64,000 bases of DNA, from NCBI GenBank assembly GCA_964487255.1, contig CAZAQV010000003.1, forward strand, positions 251,363 to 315,362, read 5' to 3'. Below the pieces are notes generated by a model, which saw only the letters and a program-made list of their open reading frames with translations, was not told where the DNA came from and did not search any database. The position numbers and the translations under genes were made by a program. This document shows, piece by piece, positions 15,607 to 24,776 of the stretch; the stretch's first letter is position 1, and the number at the start of each line of letters is the position of its first letter. Source of the DNA: CAZAQV01 sp964487255 (lineage in GTDB: Bacteria; Myxococcota_A; Polyangia; Polyangiales; CAZAQV01).

Positions 15607-18132
15607 ATGTTCTCCGCGCCCAGCTCCCGACTTCATCCCGCGCTCGTCTCGATCGCGATGCTCGGGCTCGGCTTTGCGGGTAGCGCAAACGTTGTGCGAG
15701 CACAGCAACCTGGGGGCCCAGACGCGACGCAAACCATCTGCGAAGGCAACCGCATTTCTAAGATCCAGGTGGTGGGTAACCTGCGTGTCGCGGCCTCTGA
15801 TATTCGAACGACCATGGGCTCGCGCCGCGGAGACATCTGCCGAGACAACCGCGTGCAAGAAGATGCGCGCGCTTTGTGGGACATGCAGTTCTTTGACGAC
15901 GTGTCCATCGCGGCCGAACAGCGACCTTCAGGCGACATCATCCTCATCGTGCGCGTCAAGGAGCGACCGGCAATCGGTGAAATCGCGTACGACGGTACGA
16001 GCGAAGTCTCCGACAGCGACCTCGAGGACGACGTCGTCACGTTGCGCATAGGCGAAATTCTCTCCTTGCCCGAGCTCGAACGCCAGATCACAAAGATTCG
16101 CGACCACTACGCCGATGAAGGACACTACCTCGCGCGGGTCACGTACAAGCTCGACCCACTTCCCAACAACGAGGTGCGCGTACGCTTCGTCATCAACGAA
16201 GGCGCCGAGGTCACCGTGCGCCGCATTCAGTTCGTCGGCAACAAGCACCTCTCTGACAGCGAGATCGAAGCCTTCATGCGAACGAGCGAAACGGGCTTCT
16301 TTTCGTTCTTGTCGTCGAGCAACACGTTCAATCGAAAGCACTTCGAAGAGGACGTTCAGAGGATACAACTGCTCTACTACGACCGCGGATATCTGACCGT
16401 AAACGTCGGCACACCGAGAATCGAGCTTACGCCCGACCGCCAATACATCGATGTAACGATCCCCATCGTCGAGGGGCCACGCTTCCGCATCGGAAAACTC
16501 AAGGTGGCAGAGCTCAGTGACGAGGGAGAGGAAATCGAACCCCTCGGGGGGCGCAAAACACTCCGCGAAATGGTGCGGCTTGGACCTGGCGACTGGTTCT
16601 CCAGCACCAAGATTCGCGAGGACATCCTCGAGGTCACCAGGCATTACCGCGACCGCGGCTATGCCCGCGTTCAGATCACACCACGCACCGATTTGCAGAT
16701 GGGCAGCAAGGGCGAGGACGGCACAAAGAGCAATGGCCCCGAAGAAAAGGAACCAAAAGTCGACATTACGGTTGAGATTCGGCGCGGGCCTCCGGTCACG
16801 ATTGAACGCATCAACATCCGGGGCAATAGCAAGACGCGCGACAAAGTCATTCGCCGAGAGATGCGTGTGGCAGAAGGTGAGCTCTATAACCAGACGCTGG
16901 TCGAGAACTCGAAGCGCCAAATTCTGGCGCTGGGCTACTTCGAACGCGTCGACTTTTCGGAAGAAACGGGAACGGCTGGCGACCGCCTCGTGATCAACAT
17001 TGAAGTCGCAGAAAAGCCGACGGGGCAGTTTCAGCTCGGCGCGGGCTTTTCGTCGATTGAAAGCTTCATCCTGACGGGCCAGGTTCAAGAACAAAACATT
17101 TTTGGCCACGGGCAAACGCTCGCCTTGCAACTGCAGCTATCGGGCATCCGACAGCTCATCCAGATCAGTTTTGTCGAGCCCTACCTTTTTGACTCGACGT
17201 GGACCGGCGTATTCGAGTTCTACAAAACCATCCAGCAGTTCACGGACTTCGAGCGAGACACAACAGGCGGCGGCCTCACTCTGGGACACCCCGTCCTGCA
17301 TGAGAACCTGCGGCTGTTCGCGAAGTACAAACTTGAGTACGTCGATATCAACGCACGGACTGGCGGCACCTTTTTTGGTAACGCGCAGGGACTCAATATC
17401 TTCCAACGCCTACCACTCGACAACTTGTTCAGAGCAGGCTTTACGTCCTCCGTGAAACTTTCGCTCGTGTGGGATTCGCGTAACAACCGCGTTCTCGCCA
17501 CCGACGGCGTTCACACCAGTGCCTCAGTCGAAGTCGCTGACAACTATCTCGGTTCAGAAAATGTATACACACGCTACCGCGCGTTCTTCCGGGCCTACAA
17601 GGAACTCTTCGATCCCTTCGTCCTTCGCTTCAATATGGAATGGGGCTACATCCACTCGCGGCTGGACGCTGGCGTACCGATCTTCGAGCGCTTCCGCCTC
17701 GGAGGCATCTTCAATGTTCGCGGTTATGGTTTGAACCAACTGGGCCCGCGCATCGGTATCCCGCGCGGTACCGACCCCAACGCTGCCCCCTCTGCCGTCG
17801 GCGTACCTATCGGCGGCAACATGCAGCTGTATTACAACCTTGAACTCGAGTTTGCGATTGTCGACGAGGTTGGCATTCGGGGCGTGTTCTTCCTGGACGG
17901 CGGCAACGCGTGGAACATGGAGGATGCGCTGGCGATCCCGGCCGACCTCAATGACGATACGACCGACCCACGGAACGGTTTCGACCCACTTACTCTCAGG
18001 CATTCGGTCGGCCTGGGAATTCGCTGGATCTCCCCGATGGGCCCGCTGCGCTTCGAACTGGGCTTCCCACTCAATCCGCGTGCCTACGAAGACAGCTCGG
18101 ACTTTCAGTTCACGATCGGCTACCCGTTCTGA
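15607..18132 (+). CDS. bamA: Outer membrane protein assembly factor BamA
   Basis: 841 residues. BamA folds and inserts beta-barrel proteins into the outer membrane. A signal peptide (VSIAMLGLGFAGSANVVRA, ending AQQ) supports the ATG at 15607. Five POTRA repeats follow (about residues 48-490), with typical ends such as GVYDRGYLTVNV-like LLYYDRGYLTVN and IRGNSKTRDKVIRREMRVAEG. The C-terminal Omp85 barrel contains the VRGY lid-loop motif (FNVRGYGLNQLGP) and ends with Phe (SDFQFTIGYPF), the barrel-recognition signal. The gene follows lolD by 73 bp and precedes the chaperone gene ompH, the usual order. A 303-bp repeat-rich spacer separates the two. Confidence 0.96.
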   Translation: MFSAPSSRLHPALVSIAMLGLGFAGSANVVRAQQPGGPDATQTICEGNRISKIQVVGNLRVAASDIRTTMGSRRGDICRDNRVQEDARALWDMQFFDDVSIAAEQRPSGDIILIVRVKERPAIGEIAYDGTSEVSDSDLEDDVVTLRIGEILSLPELERQITKIRDHYADEGHYLARVTYKLDPLPNNEVRVRFVINEGAEVTVRRIQFVGNKHLSDSEIEAFMRTSETGFFSFLSSSNTFNRKHFEEDVQRIQLLYYDRGYLTVNVGTPRIELTPDRQYIDVTIPIVEGPRFRIGKLKVAELSDEGEEIEPLGGRKTLREMVRLGPGDWFSSTKIREDILEVTRHYRDRGYARVQITPRTDLQMGSKGEDGTKSNGPEEKEPKVDITVEIRRGPPVTIERINIRGNSKTRDKVIRREMRVAEGELYNQTLVENSKRQILALGYFERVDFSEETGTAGDRLVINIEVAEKPTGQFQLGAGFSSIESFILTGQVQEQNIFGHGQTLALQLQLSGIRQLIQISFVEPYLFDSTWTGVFEFYKTIQQFTDFERDTTGGGLTLGHPVLHENLRLFAKYKLEYVDINARTGGTFFGNAQGLNIFQRLPLDNLFRAGFTSSVKLSLVWDSRNNRVLATDGVHTSASVEVADNYLGSENVYTRYRAFFRAYKELFDPFVLRFNMEWGYIHSRLDAGVPIFERFRLGGIFNVRGYGLNQLGPRIGIPRGTDPNAAPSAVGVPIGGNMQLYYNLELEFAIVDEVGIRGVFFLDGGNAWNMEDALAIPADLNDDTTDPRNGFDPLTLRHSVGLGIRWISPMGPLRFELGFPLNPRAYEDSSDFQFTIGYPF

Positions 18133-18435
18133 GCTTGTTGGCTCTTCACGGCTCCACTTCAAAACCATCGATTTGCAACTAGCAAATCGGGTTTCTCGGG
18201 CTTCGCACGCTCATCGCAACCATCCCGCAGCGTAGCAAATCGCGTTGCTTGGGCTCCGCCTCGGGCTTCGCACGCTCATCGCAACCATCCCGCAGCGTAG
18301 CAAATCGCGTTGCTTGGGCTCCGCCTCGGGCTTCGCACTGAATGCGAACCTGTACCGAGCGTCTCAGGGACTAAGTCCGGCGAATAACTTGACCCTCTCA
18401 GTGGTTGCGCTAGGCCTCCCGAAAGGATTTACCCA
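18133..18435. repeat. Repeat-rich spacer between bamA and ompH
   Basis: No gene is visible here. It holds one complete element A copy (18140-18215) followed by a 65-bp tandem duplication (18198-18327) whose unit carries only the right half of the element A palindrome (tagcaaatcg) and its arm (cttcgcacgctcatc). A third partial unit ends at about 18339. The ompH ribosome binding site (gaaaggat) is at 18420-18427. Confidence 0.8.
18140..18215 (-). repeat. Dispersed palindromic element A, copy 4 (downstream of bamA)
   Basis: Minus-strand core GATTTGC-TAGTT-GCAAATC (plus 18170-18188) with outer stem AAACC/GGTTT and arms GATGAGCGTGCGAAGCC and GGAGCCGTGAAGAGCC. It is one of the best-preserved copies. 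Confidence 0.88.
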
Positions 18436-18972
18436 ATGATTGCAAGATTTGCCCTTCCCGCTCTCCTCTTTTTCGCCAGCACGCTCTCTCAGGCCGCGTT
18501 CGTGACCAGTGCATCGGCTCAGCTCAAGGTTGCTGTCGTCGACCTCCAACGCGCGCTGAACGAAACCCAGGACGGTAAGAAAGCGAAGACGCAACTCAAA
18601 GGCCTTTTCAAAAAGCGCCAAGTCGCGCTCGACAAGAAACAAGAGGACCTCAAGAAGATGAAGGAAGGCATCGAAAAGCAGAAGGACGTACTCAGCAAAG
18701 ACGTGCTTCGGCAAAAGCTTGAGTCTTACCAGAAGTCTCTCGTGCAGCTTCAGACTTCCTACGTCGAGTACCAAAAAGAGCTCGCACAAAAAGAAGCACA
18801 GTTGACGAAGGGCATCATCGACCGGATGCAACGCATCGTCAAAAGCATCGCTCAAAAGGACGGCTACTCGTTCGTGGTCGAGCGCAATGAAGGTGGCGTC
18901 GTTTGGGCGAAAAGTAACATCGACATCACGGACGACGTGATCCAACGCTACAACAAGGGCGAAGGCAAGTAG
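18436..18972 (+). CDS. ompH: Periplasmic chaperone OmpH/Skp family
   Basis: 178 residues. OmpH/Skp holds unfolded outer-membrane proteins in the periplasm on their way to BamA, encoded just upstream. A signal peptide (FALPALLFFASTLSQAAFV, cleavage near ASA/QLKVAVVDL) is followed by the family start VAVVDLQRALNETQDGKKA, long Lys/Glu/Gln-rich helices (about residues 50-140) that form the jellyfish-like tentacles, and a closing strand YSFVVERNEGGVVWA. GAAAGGA at 18420-18426 is a good ribosome binding site. Confidence 0.93.
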   Translation: MIARFALPALLFFASTLSQAAFVTSASAQLKVAVVDLQRALNETQDGKKAKTQLKGLFKKRQVALDKKQEDLKKMKEGIEKQKDVLSKDVLRQKLESYQKSLVQLQTSYVEYQKELAQKEAQLTKGIIDRMQRIVKSIAQKDGYSFVVERNEGGVVWAKSNIDITDDVIQRYNKGEGK

Positions 18973-19024
18973 TCGTCACTCATCGTGCTGGCGTTCGCTC
19001 GCTACGGGCGGTATGGAAGTGGCA

Positions 19025-20434
19025 ATGCGTCTAGCGACACTCAGCTTGCTGGTTCTCGTCGCAATTGGAGCATGCGCACAGAGCGCCCAAGCGCAGGAGC
19101 ACGCGGCTAGCAACAAGCGCTACGACCTCGCGACACTCACCCAAAAGGCGCTCGACCACTACCCAGGCTTGCGCGCTCGCGGCGCCGCCCTCGACGCCGC
19201 AGAGGCGCAGCTCAACGAGGCGCGATACTCACCGTTTTTTCGCTTTGAAGTCGAGGGTGGCGTCGGTGTGGCCCCCGAGGTGACGGGTAGCCCCATTTAC
19301 AGTCGGGACGACCAGTTTCCAGTGGATAGTGGTTGGCAACCCGTATACCGCATCGGCCTCAGCGGGGCCGTGCCGCTCTGGACCTTTGGCAAGCTGTCGA
19401 GCCTCCGAGATGCGGCCCAAGCCGGCGTTGATGCGGCCCAGGCCGAGCGCTCGCTGAGCGTGAACCGTCTGCGTCGTGACGTGCGACGCACGTACTACGG
19501 CCTGGCGGCGGCGCTCGACACGCTGTTCTTGCTTGAGGAGGGCCGAAAAAAGCTCGCCGAGGCGGAGGCCAAGCTTGAACAGGCGCTCGCGGAGCAAGAG
19601 GAGAACGACGAAGTTGAGGCGTCGGACCCGCCATCCGTCAAACCGAGCGATCGCTATCGTCTCACCATGGCGCTTGCCGAACTCGACACCGCTCATGCAC
19701 AAGCCAAGCGCGCAGAGGAGAGCGCACGACGCGCGCTTGAGCTGTTGACCGGCGTGTCGAAAGTGCGCATCCCGGAGTGCCCACTCGAAGCCATCGAGAC
19801 CCCTCCACTGGCGCAAGCCGAAGCGCAAGCCAAGGCGCTTGAGAGTCGGCCCGAATTCCAACAGTTGGACGCCGCAAAAGCGGCACGAGCAGCCCAGCGC
19901 AATGCGGCGCAGGCCGCATTTTTTCCCGATTTGGCGTTGGCCTTGTGGACGGACTACAGCTACGGGCCCGGCATCACCGACCAGAACAATCCGTTCATTC
20001 GCGATCCCGCAAACTACTTTTCCATCGGCGCGGCGGTCGTCGCGAAGTGGAGCCTCGACCTCGCGGGTCATATGACGCGCCTCGAACGCGCCCAAGCGCA
20101 ACAGGTCGAACTCGCGGCCCAAAAAGAGGAAGCAGCAATCGGTATTCAACTCGCTGCCACGGACGCTCACGCAGCGGTCACAGAGAGCAGCGCACGCGTC
20201 AAGACTTGGACCAACGCTGCCAAGGAAGCCCGCAAGTGGTTCGTGGCTTCCACGCAAGCGTACGACCTGGGCACTCTCGAGGCTCGAGAACTGCTCGACG
20301 CCGCAAAAGCCTACTTCAATGCGCGGGGCGCCCAGATCCTGTCGATCAAGGACCACAACACTCGCGTCGCAACGTTAGTGTATGAAACTGCTCAAGAAAC
20401 ATCGGTTTCGACATGGGAGGTCAAGTGTGATTGA
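19025..20434 (+). CDS. TolC-family outer-membrane channel protein
   Basis: About 469 residues with a signal peptide (MRLATLSLLVLVAIGACAQS, cleavage after AQA). It shows the two outer-membrane efflux protein repeats of the TolC family: long amphipathic helices rich in Ala, Glu and Arg, with the internal repeats starting at LTQKALDHYPGLRARGAALD and at QLDAAKAARAAQRNAAQAAF. TolC trimers form the exit duct of type I secretion and efflux systems. No pump gene is adjacent, so the partner is unknown; the neighbour is a MlaC-like protein whose GTG start overlaps this gene by 8 bp. GGAAG immediately upstream favours the ATG at 19025 over 19013. Confidence 0.87.
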   Translation: MRLATLSLLVLVAIGACAQSAQAQEHAASNKRYDLATLTQKALDHYPGLRARGAALDAAEAQLNEARYSPFFRFEVEGGVGVAPEVTGSPIYSRDDQFPVDSGWQPVYRIGLSGAVPLWTFGKLSSLRDAAQAGVDAAQAERSLSVNRLRRDVRRTYYGLAAALDTLFLLEEGRKKLAEAEAKLEQALAEQEENDEVEASDPPSVKPSDRYRLTMALAELDTAHAQAKRAEESARRALELLTGVSKVRIPECPLEAIETPPLAQAEAQAKALESRPEFQQLDAAKAARAAQRNAAQAAFFPDLALALWTDYSYGPGITDQNNPFIRDPANYFSIGAAVVAKWSLDLAGHMTRLERAQAQQVELAAQKEEAAIGIQLAATDAHAAVTESSARVKTWTNAAKEARKWFVASTQAYDLGTLEARELLDAAKAYFNARGAQILSIKDHNTRVATLVYETAQETSVSTWEVKCD

Positions 20435-21050
20435 ACAAATGCCCGCCAGGGCTCGTCTCATGGCTATGCGAACCATCGCACCGCTCACGCTCGCGGCCTT
20501 GCTCTTCTCTTTACCGGGCTGGGCAGGCGCACAGGACGCCACCAAGTTCATCGAAAAGAAGCACGATGAGGTCGCCACGATTCTCGCCGCCAAGAAGGTG
20601 GATGGCGACAAGCTCAGCAAAGCGCTCGACGGGTTGCTCGACTACGACACCATCGCCAAAGACGCCCTAGGCAGCGAATGGGACAAGCGCTCGAGCAAGG
20701 AACGGCAGGCCTTCACCGAACGCCTCAAACGTCTCATTGAAAGTAACTACAAGAAAAACGTCCGGACGACCGCCGACTACAAGATCGAGTATGGCGAGCA
20801 AGTCGAAAAGAAAGGCCGAACCGTGGTCCCCACAACGGCGCGCTCAAAGCGAAAGCGACGCGCACCGGCGGTCGAGGTCGTCTACTGGCTTGAAGCTCGA
20901 AACGGCTCGTTCGCCGTCGTCGACGTGGAGACCGACGGCGTCGGACTGGTCAGCACATATCGCCGCCAATTCCGCAAGATCTTACGAAAAGATGGCTGGC
21001 AGGGTCTGATTGCACGCATGGATGAGCGTTTGAGCGCCGAGAACTCCTGA
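20427..21050 (+). CDS. MlaC/Ttg2D-like phospholipid-transport periplasmic protein
   Basis: About 207 residues. MlaC shuttles phospholipids between the outer and inner membranes. The GTG at 20427 has a strong GGGAGGT site 5 bp upstream and couples translation to the TolC-like gene by an overlapping stop. A signal segment (TIAPLTLAALLFSLPGWAGA) precedes the mature domain. The family pattern is seen in LDYDTIAKDALGSEWDKRS, the Arg/Lys-rich strand region and the closing VSTYRRQFRKILRKDGW. A basic insertion (ARSKRKRRAPA) in the middle is unusual. No MlaD, MlaE or MlaF genes lie nearby. Confidence 0.82.
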   Translation: MIEQMPARARLMAMRTIAPLTLAALLFSLPGWAGAQDATKFIEKKHDEVATILAAKKVDGDKLSKALDGLLDYDTIAKDALGSEWDKRSSKERQAFTERLKRLIESNYKKNVRTTADYKIEYGEQVEKKGRTVVPTTARSKRKRRAPAVEVVYWLEARNGSFAVVDVETDGVGLVSTYRRQFRKILRKDGWQGLIARMDERLSAENS

Positions 21051-21114
21051 GCGCTCACTTTGCCAGCGATCTCGGCGTGACTTGCCCAGGGATGCGGGCT
21101 AGCTTCGCGGCCAA

Positions 21115-21630
21115 ATGCGACTGTATTCAGGAAAAATACCGACCATTGCCGACGAATGTGTCGAAGCGCTTATCTCGCGCAACATGATCGAAGCCGAGCA
21201 GCCCCAGGAGGTGAAGCTCGACCTTGAGGCGGTCATGAAAGAGTACTCGCGCCTTGAACGCGATGTGGTTAACGAAGCAAAGAATCGCATGGAGCGACAC
21301 AAACTTGGCTACGGCCACTTGGGCAAAATGAAATCGCAAGTTGCCAAGGAGCGCGGAGCTCCGGCCCAGGATGAAGTCATCGCCTACCTGCTCGACCAAA
21401 TGCAGAACATGCTCTTCCACAGCAACAATGTCGATGAGGTCTTCGCGGACGACGTCGAGATTCGCAAGACGCTCAAGCCAATCCTGGAAAAGAACATGGA
21501 TGTCGAGTCCGAACTTGACCGCGAAGTCCGCTCCAAGATCAAGAACCTCGAAGAGGGGACCGCTAGTTTCGAAATCGAGTACCAGCGCATGATGGAACAG
21601 ATGAAGCGCAAAAAAGGACTCGAGTCTTGA
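21115..21630 (+). CDS. DUF507 family protein
   Basis: 171 residues, charged and largely helical, no signal peptide. It begins MRLYSGKIPTIADECVEALI and contains RLERDVVNEAKNRMERH, matching the DUF507 family found in delta- and epsilonproteobacteria and Aquificae. It appears to be two related halves of about 85 residues (the second begins EVIAYLLDQMQNMLFHSNNV), as in other members. Function is unknown. It lies between the MlaC-like gene and yicC on the same strand. Confidence 0.82.
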   Translation: MRLYSGKIPTIADECVEALISRNMIEAEQPQEVKLDLEAVMKEYSRLERDVVNEAKNRMERHKLGYGHLGKMKSQVAKERGAPAQDEVIAYLLDQMQNMLFHSNNVDEVFADDVEIRKTLKPILEKNMDVESELDREVRSKIKNLEEGTASFEIEYQRMMEQMKRKKGLES

Positions 21631-21653
21631 ACACGAAGAGCCGGGAATCCTGC

Positions 21654-21729
21654 GATGAGCGGTGTTTGAAGGAGAACGCGATGTGCTACCTGCACATCGA
21701 TCGTTGGGGACAAACCCTAGCGAAGAGTT
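21654..21729 (+). repeat. Dispersed palindromic element A, copy 5 (upstream of yicC)
   Basis: Core GATGTGC-TACCT-GCACATC (21680-21698) with outer stem AACG/CGTT. The arms GATGAGCGGTGTTTGAAGGA and ACCCTAGCGAAGAGTT are the same as in copies 3 and 9. It fills the DUF507-yicC spacer and ends 11 bp before the yicC ATG, exactly as copy 3 does before lysS. Confidence 0.88.
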
Positions 21730-21740
21730 AGAAATAGAGC

Positions 21741-22613
21741 ATGGAGAGCATGACCGGCTACGGCTCGGCAGCCGCCACGAAACTCGGCTACGAAGCGCGT
21801 GTGGAAGTGCGAGTCGTCAACCACAAGCAAATCGATGTCCGCGTTCGCGGTTACGGGCTTTCTTCGCAGACGCAGGCAACGATCGACGCCATGTGCCGGG
21901 AGCGCTTGGGCCGAGGACGGGTCGAGATCAACGTGCAGGTTTCGCAACTCGAACCGAGCGCCGACGATGTCATCGACACCGAGCACGCAAAGGTCGTTTG
22001 GAAGGCCCTGCGTGAGCTCAGCGACGAACTCGGCTCGCCTCCGCCCACACTCGACACCCTGCTGCGTGTGCCAGGGCTGCTTGTCACATCCGCGAGCGAC
22101 GAAAGCCAACGCTCGCAGTCCGCGGCCATCGAAGAGGCGCTCGACAAGGCGCTAAGCGTAACTTGGAGCATGCGACAAACGGAAGGTGCGGCGCTTGAGC
22201 GGGACATGCGCTCGCGGCTTGCCACGCTGCGTGCGGGTTTGAATGCCATCGAGAGCGCCGCGCCGACGATGAGCGAACACTTTCGGGATGCGCTTACGCG
22301 TCGCGTCCAATCGCTTGCGCCGGAAGGACAAGACCTGGATCCCGAGCGGCTTGAGCGCGAGGTCGTGCTGTTTGCCGCGCGCGCAGACGTCACCGAGGAA
22401 ACGGTGCGGCTGCACAGCCACCTAGCTCAGCTCAAATCGCTCTTTTCCGAAAGCGATCCCGTAGGCAAACGAATCGATTTTTTGCTGCAAGAGATCTCAC
22501 GGGAGGTCAATACGATCGCCTCCAAAGTCAGCGACGCTTCGATAGCTCAGACCGTAGTCGAAATGAAAAGCGAAGTTGCCCGTCTTCGCGAACAAGCCCT
22601 CAACATCCTCTAG
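21741..22613 (+). CDS. YicC/YloC family endoribonuclease
   Basis: 290 residues. YicC-family proteins are conserved stress-linked RNases. The N-terminus MESMTGYGSAAATK and the stretch VEVRVVNHKQIDVRVRGYG are diagnostic, and the C-terminal half contains GKRIDFLLQEISREVNTIAS and VVEMKSEVARLREQALNIL, the conserved DUF1732 tail. The gene directly precedes gmk, the standard yicC-gmk order. The upstream spacer is occupied by repeat element A. Confidence 0.93.
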   Translation: MESMTGYGSAAATKLGYEARVEVRVVNHKQIDVRVRGYGLSSQTQATIDAMCRERLGRGRVEINVQVSQLEPSADDVIDTEHAKVVWKALRELSDELGSPPPTLDTLLRVPGLLVTSASDESQRSQSAAIEEALDKALSVTWSMRQTEGAALERDMRSRLATLRAGLNAIESAAPTMSEHFRDALTRRVQSLAPEGQDLDPERLEREVVLFAARADVTEETVRLHSHLAQLKSLFSESDPVGKRIDFLLQEISREVNTIASKVSDASIAQTVVEMKSEVARLREQALNIL

Positions 22614-22640
22614 CGCCGCATGGTAAGCTTACCGGCCACC

Positions 22641-23264
22641 ATGCAAGACTTGCTGCTACTCATCGTATCGTCGCCATCCGGGGCGGGCAAGACGACGCTG
22701 ACGCGAAAACTGCTGCATGCCGACCCGAGTTTCATGTTTTCGGTGTCGCACACCACGCGCCGGCCACGAAGCGGCGAAGTCGACGGGCAGGACTACCACT
22801 TCACCGACAAGCGCACCTTTCGCAAGATGATCAACGACGGCGCATTCGCGGAATGGGCCGAGGTGCATGGCAACTATTACGGCACCAGTCTTGGCGAACT
22901 GGAGCGCGCACGAAACGAAGGCAAGAGCGTCATCGTATTCGACGTCGACTACCAGGGCGCGCGCCAGATCAAGGCCAAGCTTCCCGAAGCCGTGGGCGTG
23001 TTTATCCTGCCACCCTCGATGGACGCCCTCAAAGAGCGGCTACGAACCCGGGGAACGGACAGCGACGATGTCATCGCAAGACGCTTTGAAAAAGCGAAGC
23101 ACGAAATCGAGCACTACCTGTTCTTCGACTACCTCATCATCAACGACCAAGTCGAAGAGGCCGCCGCTCGTCTCCATGGCATCGTCTATGCCGAACGTAG
23201 CCGCCGCGCCCTGCACGCCGAGGCTGCCGAAAGCCTCCTGCAAACCGGCTCAATCTCTGAGTAG
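22641..23264 (+). CDS. gmk: Guanylate kinase
   Basis: About 207 residues; phosphorylates GMP to GDP using ATP. P-loop SSPSGAGKTTLTRKLL, the GMP-binding HTTRRPRSGEVDGQDYHF and the later YGTSLGELE and VIVFDVDYQGARQIKAKLP stretches are all standard. The ATG at 22641 gives the usual N-terminal length; the ATG at 22620, 6 bp after the yicC stop, is an alternative adding 7 residues. The gene is convergent with radA, with only 4 bp between stops and no visible terminator hairpin. Confidence 0.95.
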   Translation: MQDLLLLIVSSPSGAGKTTLTRKLLHADPSFMFSVSHTTRRPRSGEVDGQDYHFTDKRTFRKMINDGAFAEWAEVHGNYYGTSLGELERARNEGKSVIVFDVDYQGARQIKAKLPEAVGVFILPPSMDALKERLRTRGTDSDDVIARRFEKAKHEIEHYLFFDYLIINDQVEEAAARLHGIVYAERSRRALHAEAAESLLQTGSISE

Positions 23265-23268
23265 TAGA

Positions 23269-24621
23269 CTAAAACAACAAGTCCACGGCTTGTTCGAGGG
23301 AGGTGGCGGCGAGGATCGTGTCTTTGCTCGCGCCGCATTCACGCGCATCGCTGGTGGCCATTAGGACGCGCTCGAAACCGAGCTTGCGACTTTCGGTCAC
23401 CCGAGCGTCCGCCCGAGAAACGGCCCGCAACTCACCGGCCAGACCGACCTCGCCGAAGGCCGCCAAGTTGGCCGGCAACGGGCGGTCTTTGAGACTGGAG
23501 ATGATCGCAAGCGCCACCGCCAAGTCGCTTGCGCGCTCGGAGATGCGCATCCCCCCGGCGACGCTGACAAAGACGTCGCGGTCCGCAATGTGAAGACCTA
23601 GCTTACGTTCGATCACGGCGAGCAAGACCGCCACACGGTTGGTATCGACGCCACTGGCGACACGTCGAGATGCGCCGTACAGCGCCGGCGCAGTCAGCGC
23701 TTGGATCTCCACGAGCAGCGGTCGCGTCCCTTCACAGGTGGGTAACACGACCGAACCCGAAGCCTCGGGAGGCCGCTCCGCCAGAAATAGCCGGCTCGGA
23801 TCCTCAACCGGCTCAAGGCCACTTTGGCGCATCTCAAACACGCCCACCTCGCCCGTCGATCCGTAGCGGTTTTTCGAAGCGCGGACGAGCCGGAACTGTC
23901 GCGATGGATCGCCCTCGACGGTGAGCACGACATCGACCATATGCTCGATCGTCTTGGGTCCGGCGATGACCCCCTCCTTGGTGACATGCCCCACCACGAA
24001 CGTGGATATGGACTTCCGCTTCGCAAGCTCCATGAGCTGCGCCGTCACCTCTCGAAGTTGGCTGACCGTACCGGGCGCCGACTCAAGGGCCGTGCTGCGC
24101 ATCGTCTGAATCGAATCGATGACAAGGACGTGCGGTTTCTCCGCCTCGACAGCGGCCATCGCGTCATCGAGTTCGGAGCTAGCCACGACGGCAACATCGG
24201 ACACGCTTTCGCCGCCAACCCGGCGCGCGCGCATGGCGACCTGGGTCGCAGACTCCTCGCCGGTCACGTACAGAACTTTACGCTCTTGTTCCGAAAGCGC
24301 GGCAAGCACTTGCATGAGCAAGGTCGACTTACCGATGCCCGGCTCGCCACCGAGCAGATAAAGACCGCCGTCGACCAAGCCGCCACCGAGCACGCGATCG
24401 AACTCAGCAATACCGATGGGGCGATGACTCGCCCGCTCTTCTCCGAGCTCGCCGACGCGCTGAATCGGAACGCTGGTTGCACCCCGCTTCTTGCTTCGGC
24501 CGGATTCGGAGCGCTCTTCAACCAGGCTGTTCCATGCCCCGCATCCTCCACACTTGCCCATCCAACGCGGAGCACTCGCTCCACACTCCTGACATACGAA
24601 TATCGACTTACTCTTCGCCAT
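23269..24621 (-). CDS. radA: DNA repair protein RadA
   Basis: 450 residues. RadA (Sms) is a RecA-like ATPase with a Lon-like domain that promotes branch migration in recombination. In order: a four-Cys zinc finger (CQECGASAPRWMGKCGGC, residues about 10-27), Walker A LLGGEPGIGKSTLLMQ, Walker B HVLVIDSIQ, the RadA-specific KNRYG motif (ASKNRYGSTGEVGVFEM) and the C-terminal Lon-protease-like domain lacking the catalytic Ser. Length is typical. A copy of repeat element A lies just upstream. Confidence 0.96.
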   Translation of the reverse strand: MAKSKSIFVCQECGASAPRWMGKCGGCGAWNSLVEERSESGRSKKRGATSVPIQRVGELGEERASHRPIGIAEFDRVLGGGLVDGGLYLLGGEPGIGKSTLLMQVLAALSEQERKVLYVTGEESATQVAMRARRVGGESVSDVAVVASSELDDAMAAVEAEKPHVLVIDSIQTMRSTALESAPGTVSQLREVTAQLMELAKRKSISTFVVGHVTKEGVIAGPKTIEHMVDVVLTVEGDPSRQFRLVRASKNRYGSTGEVGVFEMRQSGLEPVEDPSRLFLAERPPEASGSVVLPTCEGTRPLLVEIQALTAPALYGASRRVASGVDTNRVAVLLAVIERKLGLHIADRDVFVSVAGGMRISERASDLAVALAIISSLKDRPLPANLAAFGEVGLAGELRAVSRADARVTESRKLGFERVLMATSDARECGASKDTILAATSLEQAVDLLF

Positions 24622-24693
24622 GAAGCCCTTATCGGCCCGTCCGATCGAGAGTTTCGCGCTCGCAAGTCGGGGAAGTGTTCACGGGATGATCGC

Positions 24694-24769
24694 GATGAGA
24701 GTGTGCAGCCCGAACAAAGCGATGCGGTATATCCGCATCGATGTTTGTGAAGCGGAACCTCGAAGAGCC
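24694..24769 (+). repeat. Dispersed palindromic element A, copy 6 (radA-barrel gene spacer)
   Basis: Core GATGCGG-TATAT-CCGCATC (24721-24739), with outer stem ACAAA/TTTGT and right arm CCTCGAAGAGCC. Its inner stem differs from the common GATTTGC stem at three positions, each compensated on the other side. Confidence 0.85.
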
Positions 24770-24776
24770 ATAAAAC

